From NCBI RefSeq assembly GCF_000716595.1, contig NZ_JNXC01000020.1:66151-130150 (forward strand): 64,000 nt of DNA. Direction: 5' to 3'. Positions within the stretch are counted from its first letter, which is position 1. Every line of letters begins with the position of its first letter. Made by a program: the position numbers and the translations under genes. Below the pieces are notes generated by a model that had not been told where the DNA came from, did not search any database, and worked only from the letters and a program-made list of their open reading frames with translations. Below, piece after piece: positions 57,556-64,000 of the stretch. Source of the stretch: Saccharothrix sp. NRRL B-16314 (GTDB lineage: Bacteria; Actinomycetota; Actinomycetes; Mycobacteriales; Pseudonocardiaceae).

Positions 57556-58701
57556 TTACGGCGCGGACTTGACCTTGATCTTGCCCTCGATGATCTGGGC
57601 CTTGTAGCCCTCGAGGACGGCCTTCAGGTTCTCGTCGATCTTGCCGCCGGAGGTGGCGTAGCCGACGCCGTCGACGGACAGGTCGAACACCTTGGGCAGG
57701 CTGGCCACGTCGTTCTTGGCGACCGCGCGGACGAACTCGTACACCGCGACGTCGACCCGCTTCAGCATGGACGAGACGATGACGTCCTTCGACTCCTCGA
57801 CCGTCTTCTGGTTGTACTGGTCGGAGTCGACGCCGATGGCCTTGACGCCGGCCGTCTTGGCGGCCGAGAACACGCCCTTGCCGGACGCGCCGGCAGCGTG
57901 GTAGAGCACGTCGGCGCCGGCCTCGATCTGACCGGTCGCGGCCTCGCCGCCCTTGGTCGGGTCCTGGAAGCCGGTGAAGTCGCCCGCCGGGGTCAGGTAC
58001 TTCTTCTCGATCTTGATGTCCGGAGCGGCGGTCTTCGCGCCCTGCTCGTAGCCCGCGTCGAACTTCTGGATCAGCGGGATCTCGACACCGCCGACGAAGC
58101 CGACGTGGCACTTCTTGGACTGGTAGGCGGCGATGACGCCCGCCAGGAAGGAGCCCTGCTCCTCGGCGAACAGCAGCGGCGTCACGTTCGCCGCGCCCTC
58201 CACCGCACCGTCCACGATCGCGAACTTGACGTTCGGGAACTCCGGCGCGACGACGGCCAGCGACTCGGCGTAGGCGAAGCCGACACCGATGATCGGGCTG
58301 AAGCCCTCGCCCGCGAGCTGGCGGAGCCGGGTGAGCTTGGCGTCCTCCGGCTCGTTCGGCGCGGCGGTCAGCTCCTTGACGTTCTCCGGCTTGATGCCCA
58401 GCTCGGCCTTGGCCTTGTCCAGGCCGGCCGCGGCGGAGTCGTTGAACGACGCGTCGCCCCGACCACCGATGTCGTAGGCCAGGCCCACCTTCAGGGCACT
58501 GCCGTCGACCTTCTCGTCCGAGGCGGCCTTGCTGGAGGTCGCGGCGGCTGCCGGCGGCTTGTCAGCCAGCTTGCAGCCCTCGGCGGTGTTGGTCGACCCG
58601 GACCCCTGGGTTCCACCAGTGTCCTTGGCGCAGGCGGCCATCGACAGAACGCTGGTCAGCGCGATCGCGGCCACCGCGAGGCCACGCATTCGACGACGCA
58701 C
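57556..58701 (-). CDS. BMP-family nucleoside-binding lipoprotein
   Basis: 381 residues. Lipoprotein signal peptide with lipobox MAAC (MRGLAVAAIALTSVLSMAAC). Mature protein has the BMP (PF02608) fold: VGLAYDIGGRGDASFNDSAA, GVGFAYAESLAVVAPEFPNV, GVEIPLIQKFDAGYEQGAK, GVDSDQYNQ. Delivers nucleosides to the downstream permeases. GTG 58701 has GGGAGGGAG in the leader and gives a basic start; ATG 58689 is an alternative. First gene of bmp-ATPase-permease-permease-cdd-deoA. Confidence 0.95.
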   Translation of the reverse strand: MRRRMRGLAVAAIALTSVLSMAACAKDTGGTQGSGSTNTAEGCKLADKPPAAAATSSKAASDEKVDGSALKVGLAYDIGGRGDASFNDSAAAGLDKAKAELGIKPENVKELTAAPNEPEDAKLTRLRQLAGEGFSPIIGVGFAYAESLAVVAPEFPNVKFAIVDGAVEGAANVTPLLFAEEQGSFLAGVIAAYQSKKCHVGFVGGVEIPLIQKFDAGYEQGAKTAAPDIKIEKKYLTPAGDFTGFQDPTKGGEAATGQIEAGADVLYHAAGASGKGVFSAAKTAGVKAIGVDSDQYNQKTVEESKDVIVSSMLKRVDVAVYEFVRAVAKNDVASLPKVFDLSVDGVGYATSGGKIDENLKAVLEGYKAQIIEGKIKVKSAP

Positions 58702-59061
58702 GGCTCGTCTCCCTCCCTGCTCGTCTAGGAGCAGACAAATGCCGACGGCGTGGCCGTCGGGGCTTCCGAGTGGCGAACCGTACCCCGTAGTAATGAGACC
58801 CGCGCACGCACCGGTCCGCCGTGACCTAATCGTTGGTGGGAACACCCCGCACCGCCACTCGGGGTGATTCACCGACTACGGCGTCGGACTGCCGCCGTGG
58901 CCGATCATCGCTGGTCCACGGCCGGCGACGGGCCGGAGCGGGCGGCGGGCGGACAGGGGTTCGGTACACCGCAGGCTCACCCGTTGGTGGGGCGTTGGGG
59001 CGGCGTTGGCGGCCTCCGGTCGACTCCAGGGTGCACCGCTTTCCACCCCAGGAGGTTGACC
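58702..59061. other. 360-bp divergent intergenic region
   Basis: Between bmp and the YbaB-like gene. Holds the bmp leader with a stem-loop (58742-58760). No ORF, tRNA or recognised riboswitch. Confidence 0.5.
58742..58760 (-). promoter_or_regulatory. Leader stem-loop upstream of bmp
   Basis: 8-bp perfect inverted repeat CCGACGGC/GCCGTCGG with a 3-nt loop, about 40 nt upstream of the bmp GTG. No U-tract; may be an operator or an RNA hairpin. Confidence 0.45.
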
Positions 59062-59568
59062 TTGGACCCCCAGCAGTGGCTCGACAACTTCGAGGCCAAG
59101 CTGGCCGATCTCCAGCGGAAGTCGGCGGACCTCCAGGAGAACTTCGAGAACTCGCAGGCCACGGCCGCCAGCCCGGACGGCGCGGTGACGATCACCGTCG
59201 GCCCCAACGGCGGCCTGCTGAACATCCAGCTCGGCCACCGCGCCACCGAACTCGGCTCCGCCCGCCTCACCGCCCTGATCATGCAGACGGCCAAGGTCGC
59301 GCAGAAGCAGGCCGCGCAGAAGGTGATGGCCGCGTTCGAACCGCTCGGTGAGGGCACCGAGGCCATGCAGATGGTGAGCGACGCCATCCCGGACGACGAC
59401 GAGCCGCAGGACGACGGGCACGACTACGTCGAACCGGACGACGTCGAACCGGAGCCCGCGCCGGTCCCCGCCGCGCCCCGGCCCGTTCCCCAGACGCAGA
59501 TGCCGTCGCGGCCGGTGCGCAGGACGCACGCCGGTGACGACGAGGACGACGAGAACCACCCCTGGTGA
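59062..59568 (+). CDS. YbaB/EbfC-like protein (EspL-type)
   Basis: 168 residues starting at TTG 59062, supported by AGGAGG 6 nt upstream. YbaB core about 1-105 (WLDNFEAKLADLQRKSADLQ, SPDGAVTITVGPNGGLLNIQ), with an acidic and Pro-rich tail including GDDEDDENHPW at the end. Type VII-type context: followed 16 nt later by a WXG coiled-coil protein. Parallels the YbaB-like genes at 45995 and 46366. Confidence 0.8.
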   Translation: MDPQQWLDNFEAKLADLQRKSADLQENFENSQATAASPDGAVTITVGPNGGLLNIQLGHRATELGSARLTALIMQTAKVAQKQAAQKVMAAFEPLGEGTEAMQMVSDAIPDDDEPQDDGHDYVEPDDVEPEPAPVPAAPRPVPQTQMPSRPVRRTHAGDDEDDENHPW

Positions 59569-59584
59569 CGAGGAGAGCTGACCG

Positions 59585-61243
59585 ATGACCGCCCCCGACA
59601 CCCCGATCTCCTCGCCACCCGGCATGGAGATCACCGAGAAGAACAAGTTCAAGGGCTCCCTGTTCATCTCGGCCTGGGACGAGATGATCACCACGATCGG
59701 CAAGGACGCGGAGACCGAGACCGAGAAGGCCCTCGACATCACGTTCGCCGCGATCGGCGCCGCGTCGTCCACGGCCATGCTGGCGGTCGACCCGCTGGGC
59801 ACGTTGCTCGGCGCGGGCATCGGCTGGCTGATCGAGCACGTGTCGTTCCTGAAGGAACCGCTCGACCAGCTCATGGGCGACCCGGACGAGATCGAGGCCA
59901 ACGTCGAGGCGACCAAGAAGCAGGCCGCCGAGCTCCGGGTGCTGGCCGAGGACCACCGCCGCGAGCTGGCCACGTTCGACGGGTGGACCGGCGCGTCGTC
60001 CGAGGCGTTCCAGAAGAACATGGAGTCGATGGGCCAGGAGCTCGACTCGCTGGCCAACGCCGTCGAGCAGAAGGCCAAGATCGTCTCGATCTGCGGCGTG
60101 CTGGTGTCCGTGCTGCGCGACATCGTGCGCGACCTGATCGCCCAGCTGCTCGGGTCGCTGCTGGCGGGCGCGCTGATCGCCGCCGCCACCGCGGTCATCA
60201 CGTTCGGCGCGTCGATCGCGGCCTACATCGGCTTCGCGGTCGGCAAGGCCGTGGCGCTCGGCGTGAACATCGCGTCCCGGATCGCGCGGCTGACCGCGGC
60301 GCTGGGCAGGCAGATGGGCCGGATCAAGAACCTCGACGAGATCACCGAGAACGTCGGCAAGGGCTGGAACCGGTTCGAGAACATCGCCGACGTGGCCGAG
60401 GTCGGCTACGAGTCGTGGAAGGCGCAGAAGGGCGTCGACCGCGAGATCGACAAGGCGTTGGCCAAGGACGTGCAGGACGACAAGGTCACCGACGCCAACA
60501 AGAAGGCCGAGGAGGCCAACGAGCGGTACAGCAAGGCCAAGGAAGCGGAGACCGCTGCCGCCGAGGAGGCCAAGAAGGCCAACGAGGACGTGAACGCGGC
60601 GGCCACGAAGGCGAGCCAGGCCAACGACAAGGCCAACGCGTTCGTCGAAGAGGCCAACGCCGCCGCCGCACGCGGTGACCAGGCGGGTCGGGACGCGGCG
60701 ATGGCCAAGTACGAGGCGGCCAAGGTCGAGGCGGACGCGGCGCGCGGCGAGGCGGCCCAGGCGGCGGAGAAGGCGGCGCGGGAAGCCCGTGAAGTCGCCG
60801 AGGCGGCGAAGGCCAGCAACGAGGCGTTGACCGACGCGAAGCCCGCCGACGACGCCGCGAAGGCCGCGTACGAGGAGTACAAGCGCAACAACCCCGGGCC
60901 GGACGACCCGGCGCGCACGTCCGCCGAGGGCGACCTGTCGACCAAGAACGACGCGGCGAAGGCGGCGAACGCCAAGTACGAGCAGGCGAACGTGGACTTC
61001 ACGGCGGCCAACGCGGCGGCGGCCGAGGCCAACGCCAAGGCGTTCGCCTCGGGCAGCGAGGCCGACATCAAGGCCGCCGAGGAGGCGTCGCGCAAGGCCG
61101 AGCAGGCGGGCACGAGCGTCGAGCAGGCGGCCGACGAGGCCAAGTCCGCGGGTGAAGCGGCGAAGTCGAGCTACGAGTCGTTCCAGTCGCAGTACTCGCA
61201 GCCCGCTGCGAGCGAGACATCCACCAGTTCCGTCCAGGTCTAG
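59585..61243 (+). CDS. WXG-type coiled-coil protein of type VII-like cluster
   Basis: 552 residues. An N-terminal helical region includes a WxG turn at W134-T-G136 ([12 protein letters not shown]), as in WXG100 hairpins; hydrophobic segments lie near 50-75 and 175-235 ([20 protein letters not shown]). From about 280 on is an Ala/Glu/Lys-rich coiled coil with repeated AAA/EAA heptads. No signal peptide. GAGGAGAG lies before the ATG. Likely a type VII-exported or membrane-inserting protein; role unknown. Confidence 0.8.
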   Translation: MTAPDTPISSPPGMEITEKNKFKGSLFISAWDEMITTIGKDAETETEKALDITFAAIGAASSTAMLAVDPLGTLLGAGIGWLIEHVSFLKEPLDQLMGDPDEIEANVEATKKQAAELRVLAEDHRRELATFDGWTGASSEAFQKNMESMGQELDSLANAVEQKAKIVSICGVLVSVLRDIVRDLIAQLLGSLLAGALIAAATAVITFGASIAAYIGFAVGKAVALGVNIASRIARLTAALGRQMGRIKNLDEITENVGKGWNRFENIADVAEVGYESWKAQKGVDREIDKALAKDVQDDKVTDANKKAEEANERYSKAKEAETAAAEEAKKANEDVNAAATKASQANDKANAFVEEANAAAARGDQAGRDAAMAKYEAAKVEADAARGEAAQAAEKAAREAREVAEAAKASNEALTDAKPADDAAKAAYEEYKRNNPGPDDPARTSAEGDLSTKNDAAKAANAKYEQANVDFTAANAAAAEANAKAFASGSEADIKAAEEASRKAEQAGTSVEQAADEAKSAGEAAKSSYESFQSQYSQPAASETSTSSVQV

Positions 61244-61264
61244 AAGAACCACGGAGAACCAGCC

Positions 61265-64000
61265 ATGGCACGCGGTGGCGGCGGCGTCGACTCGAACACC
61301 CCGGGATCCTCGGGCACCTCGTCGCCACCGCCGTCACCGCCACCGCCGTCACCGTCGCCCGGTGGGCCGACGGGCAACTCCGGGTTCGGCATGAGCGAGT
61401 CGACCATGTCCGACCTGGACAAGCGGGCAGGCAGCCTGCGGGACCGGTTGACCGCGATCTCCGGCGGGTTGCAGGGGCTGAAGCTCGGGCCCAACGCGCT
61501 GGGGCCGATCGGCATCGTCGCCGTGCCCGCGTTGAACAGCTCGAACGACGCTTCGGTGAAGCAGGCGAACAACGCTTCGAGCGCGATGGGCAACGTCCAG
61601 TCGGGTTTGAAGGCCACGCTCCAGACGCACGTGCAGAACGACCAGTTCAGCCGGGACCAGTTCGCCAAGATCGACCCGAACTCGAACGCCCAAAGGCCAC
61701 CCGGCTCACCCGGCAACGGGCCGCTCGGGGTGAAGGGGCCCGGTGGGCCGGTGGTGCAGCCGGTGACCAACGTGCCGGGTGCTTCAGGGCCGCACGGGAC
61801 CGGCGGGGTGAAGGGTCCGGGTGGGCCTTCCGTCACGCCGGTGAAGAACGTGCCGGGTGCTTCCGGGCCCAACGGGACCGGCGGGCCCAAGGGACCAGGT
61901 GGGCCGGCGGTCGGGCCGGTGAAGACCCTCCCCGGCGCTTCCGGGCCCAACGGAACCGGCGGGCTCAAGGGACCAGGTGGGCCTTCCGTCACGCCGGTGA
62001 AGAACGTGCCGGGCGCTTCCGGGCCGAACGCGACCGGCGGACCGAAGGGACCGGGTGGGCCGGCGGTCGGGCCGATCAACAACCTGCCCGGTGCGCCGGG
62101 CGTGACCCCGTCAGGTGGTCCGCGCAGCACTGGTGGACCGACCGTGGCACCGATCACGAACGTTCCGGGCGCGTCCGGCCCGAACACGGGTGGGCCGTCC
62201 AAGACGTCGGGTGGGCCGGCGGTCGGCCAGGTCAAGAACCTGCCCGGTGCGCCGGGCATCACCCCGCCCGGTGGTCCGCGCAGCACCGGTGGACCGACCG
62301 TGGCACCGATCTCCGGCATTCCGGGATCGCCGGGTTCTCCGGGTTCGCAGGGCGGCCCGCGCGGTGGTGGCGTTCCCGTTGGTGGCGTGCCTGGTGGTGG
62401 CGTGCCGGGTGTGACCCCGCCCGGGTCGACGCCGTCCGGTGGGCCGGTGGCCAAGGGCGGCCCGACGCCGGGTGCGGGCCCGGTGACCGGCACGACCTCG
62501 CCTGGTGCCGGCACGGCGGCCCGCAGCATCGGCGGCGCGCTGTCCGGTGCGCCCAGCGTGACAACGCCCCCGATGGCCGGTGCCCCAATGGCACCCGGTG
62601 CCGCTCCCGGTGCGGCAGGCGGAACCGACCGTTCGAGCAAGTTCACCGGCGGCCCCGGCAAGGGCATCTTCGACGCACCCAAGCCCTCCACCACCGACGG
62701 CAACATCAACAAAGCCCCGGCCAACTCGCCCTCCACACCACCACCTGCGCCGAAACCGACCATCAGCGCACCCGGCGGCGCCGGCATCCCGAGCATTCCC
62801 ACAGCCGGCACTCCCACGACCACCGCACCCGGTGCGAACGCCCCCAGCACCACCACGCCCGGCAACGGCGCTCCGAGCAGCGCAACGGCCCCGCCATCGG
62901 CCGGCCCGAAGCCGACCGTGGGCGCTGCGCCCCCGGTGAGCGCTCCGACCGTGCCCCCGATGGCCGGTGCCCCGATGGCCCCCGGTGCGGCTCCCGGTGC
63001 AGCAGGCGGAACCGACCGTTCGAGCAAGTTCACCGGCGGACCCGGCAACGGCGTCTTCGACACGCCCAAACCACCCACCACCGACGGCAACATCAACAAA
63101 GCCCCGGTCAGCTCGCCCTCCACACCACCGCCAGCGCCGAAACCGACCATCAACACGCCGGCGCCCAGCACCCCGGCTCCCGCCCCGACCACGGGTACAC
63201 CCACCACCAGCGCCCCGCCCGCAGCTCCGCCCGTGACAGGCCCGACGCCGTCTCCCGCCGTCGCCCCTCCGGTGAGCCCACCGGCAGCGCCACCGGTAGC
63301 AGCGCCACCGCCCGCAGCCGCTCCAGGTGCGAGCCCGTCAACGCACCGTTCGAGCAAGTTCACCGGCGGCCCCGGGAACGGCGTCTTCGACGCACCCAAA
63401 CCAGCCACCCCTGACGGCAACGTCAACAAGGCCCCGGTCGCTTCGCCCTCCACGCCACCACCGGCGCCCAAACCCACCATCAGCGCGCCTCCGACCGACA
63501 TCGCCGGCCCCAAGCCCGTCAGTACACCGCCGCCCCCGGCGGCAACCCCCCCAGCGGCAACCCCACCGACGGCAACCCCACCGGCCGACACCGCCCCCTC
63601 CGCACCCCCGGCATCTCAGACGGCCAAGCCGTCCGCCCCGCCAGTCACCACCCCGCCGGCCACCACCCCGCCGGCCACCACCCCGCCCTCGGCACCGGTC
63701 ACCCCACCCGCCGCCACCGCGTCGCCGGCACCGGCACCGGCACCGGCCACCTCACCCACGCCTGCTCCGGCGAACCCCAGGCCCACGCCACCAACCATCA
63801 CCCCACCCGCCGTCACCCCGCCGGTAGCCACACCACCGCCCACCGCACCCCCGGCCAGCGCCCCGGTCACCACCCCACCGGCCGTAACGCCGCCAGCCAC
63901 CACCCCATCGGTCACCGCGCCGCCAGCCGCCACCCCGCCGGTCGCCACCCCGCCGGTCGCCACCCCGCCGGTCGCCACCCCGCCGGTCGCCACCCCGCCG
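61265..64000 (+). CDS. Giant Gly/Pro-repeat protein, N-terminal 912 codons
   Basis: Open to the right edge with no stop in 912 codons. Residues 1-155: low-complexity start, then a helical domain ([34 protein letters not shown]) resembling type VII substrate domains. About 155-350: eight imperfect 26-residue repeats (78 nt, e.g. [19 protein letters not shown]). Three [20 protein letters not shown] modules follow near 450, 585 and 690, then Pro/Thr/Ala runs ending in PPVAT pentapeptides. GAACCACGGAG lies 6 nt before ATG 61265. A C-terminal effector domain may lie beyond the window. Confidence 0.8.
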   Translation, partial: MARGGGGVDSNTPGSSGTSSPPPSPPPPSPSPGGPTGNSGFGMSESTMSDLDKRAGSLRDRLTAISGGLQGLKLGPNALGPIGIVAVPALNSSNDASVKQANNASSAMGNVQSGLKATLQTHVQNDQFSRDQFAKIDPNSNAQRPPGSPGNGPLGVKGPGGPVVQPVTNVPGASGPHGTGGVKGPGGPSVTPVKNVPGASGPNGTGGPKGPGGPAVGPVKTLPGASGPNGTGGLKGPGGPSVTPVKNVPGASGPNATGGPKGPGGPAVGPINNLPGAPGVTPSGGPRSTGGPTVAPITNVPGASGPNTGGPSKTSGGPAVGQVKNLPGAPGITPPGGPRSTGGPTVAPISGIPGSPGSPGSQGGPRGGGVPVGGVPGGGVPGVTPPGSTPSGGPVAKGGPTPGAGPVTGTTSPGAGTAARSIGGALSGAPSVTTPPMAGAPMAPGAAPGAAGGTDRSSKFTGGPGKGIFDAPKPSTTDGNINKAPANSPSTPPPAPKPTISAPGGAGIPSIPTAGTPTTTAPGANAPSTTTPGNGAPSSATAPPSAGPKPTVGAAPPVSAPTVPPMAGAPMAPGAAPGAAGGTDRSSKFTGGPGNGVFDTPKPPTTDGNINKAPVSSPSTPPPAPKPTINTPAPSTPAPAPTTGTPTTSAPPAAPPVTGPTPSPAVAPPVSPPAAPPVAAPPPAAAPGASPSTHRSSKFTGGPGNGVFDAPKPATPDGNVNKAPVASPSTPPPAPKPTISAPPTDIAGPKPVSTPPPPAATPPAATPPTATPPADTAPSAPPASQTAKPSAPPVTTPPATTPPATTPPSAPVTPPAATASPAPAPAPATSPTPAPANPRPTPPTITPPAVTPPVATPPPTAPPASAPVTTPPAVTPPATTPSVTAPPAATPPVATPPVATPPVATPPVATPP
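61727..62320 (+). repeat. 78-nt tandem repeats, collagen-like
   Basis: About eight imperfect copies encoding 26 residues each (e.g. [19 protein letters not shown]), with an exact 78-nt offset between copies at 61807 and 61885. Confidence 0.8.
62569..63490 (+). repeat. Three long modules with [10 protein letters not shown] core
   Basis: Copies with cores at about 62630, 63017 and 63347. Each contains [11 protein letters not shown](I/V)FD.PKP and a following [15 protein letters not shown] stretch; the first two also share a [17 protein letters not shown] lead-in. Cores are 387 and 330 nt apart. Confidence 0.8.
63916..64000 (+). repeat. 15-nt tandem repeats encoding PPVAT
   Basis: At least five near-identical 15-nt units ACCCCGCCGGTCGCC running to the window edge. 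Prone to slippage. Confidence 0.8.

Noticed and set aside
61240..63591. 783-residue minus-strand open frame opposite the repeat protein
   Set aside because: It is the antisense of Gly/Pro-rich codons, with no start signal or motif; the plus strand has a Shine-Dalgarno, helical leader and repeats.
63916..64000. Tandem 15-nt repeats as a CRISPR array
   Set aside because: No unique spacers, in-frame PPVAT coding repeats, and no cas genes.

Overview
The window is high-GC actinobacterial DNA. Most genes start with GTG or ATG, and stop/start overlaps (ATGA, GTGA) are common. Several features point to the Pseudonocardiales (Saccharothrix/Lentzea/Actinosynnema type): XRE/DUF5753 + DUF397 and DUF1707 genes, an M. 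tuberculosis-type LexA box, DasR-like (dre) sites before a chitinase, EspC- and YbaB/EspL-like genes, and leaderless promoters of the form TANNNT + 6-8 nt + start codon. The core gene order and strands follow the M. tuberculosis segment Rv3302c-Rv3315c (glpD2, amiA1, amiB1, deoD, pmmB, upp, add, deoA, cdd), here spread out by accessory insertions. Genus is an inference.

Layout. 1-2.9 kb: divergent glpF (partial) and glpD, then a frameshifted hypothetical gene. 2.9-5.9 kb: two overlapping M20 amidohydrolases and a small secreted/anchored protein. 5.9-11 kb: methylmalonyl-CoA mutase operon mutA-mutB-meaB. 11-16.2 kb: Ser/Thr kinase, purine nucleoside phosphorylase, phosphohexomutase, a small membrane protein, flavodoxin-like protein. 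16.2-18.6 kb: MerR regulator with two aldo/keto reductases behind a textbook 19-bp-spacer MerR promoter. 18.8-20.4 kb: Doc-like toxin with an altered active site, perfect LexA box, ribbon-helix-helix protein, TetR regulator. 20.5-23.7 kb: GH18 chitinase, NmrA-like oxidoreductase, an inverted-repeat array, upp. 23.7-30 kb: a 1759-residue protease/phosphoesterase-like/NACHT/pentapeptide/WD40 protein coupled to a Gfo/Idh/MocA oxidoreductase. 30-35.1 kb: XRE/DUF397 pair, lipoprotein, DUF1707 protein, and a deacetylase-glycosyltransferase fusion. 35.2-38.4 kb: deoC with a complete and a catalytically incomplete aldehyde dehydrogenase. 38.4-42.5 kb: ECF sigma / anti-sigma / ABC exporter operon. 42.5-44.4 kb: Panacea-Fic toxin-antitoxin pair and an SMI1/KNR4-like gene. 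44.5-46.9 kb: first type VII-like cluster (EspC-like, NlpC/P60, two YbaB-like). 47-49.3 kb: conserved acidic protein and adenosine deaminase, converging on a strong terminator. 49.7-51.8 kb: coiled-coil protein, then a CopG antitoxin with a BrnT-like toxin carrying an in-frame stop. 51.9-58.7 kb: nucleoside import and salvage operon (BMP lipoprotein, ATPase, two permeases, cdd, deoA). 59-64 kb: second type VII-like cluster (YbaB-like, WXG coiled-coil protein, giant repetitive Pro/Gly protein running off the edge).

How the genes fit together. Nucleosides imported by the BMP/ABC transporter can be deaminated (cdd, add), phosphorolysed (deoA, punA) and fed onward: bases through upp, sugar phosphates through a phosphohexomutase and DeoC to acetaldehyde, which the adjacent aldehyde dehydrogenase can oxidise. 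The mut operon handles propionyl-CoA-derived methylmalonyl-CoA. Between these housekeeping blocks sit conflict or envelope systems: the large NACHT protein, three toxin-antitoxin-type loci (one apparently intact, two apparently decayed), and two type VII-associated clusters. No tRNA, rRNA, CRISPR array, integrase or intact insertion sequence was recognised.
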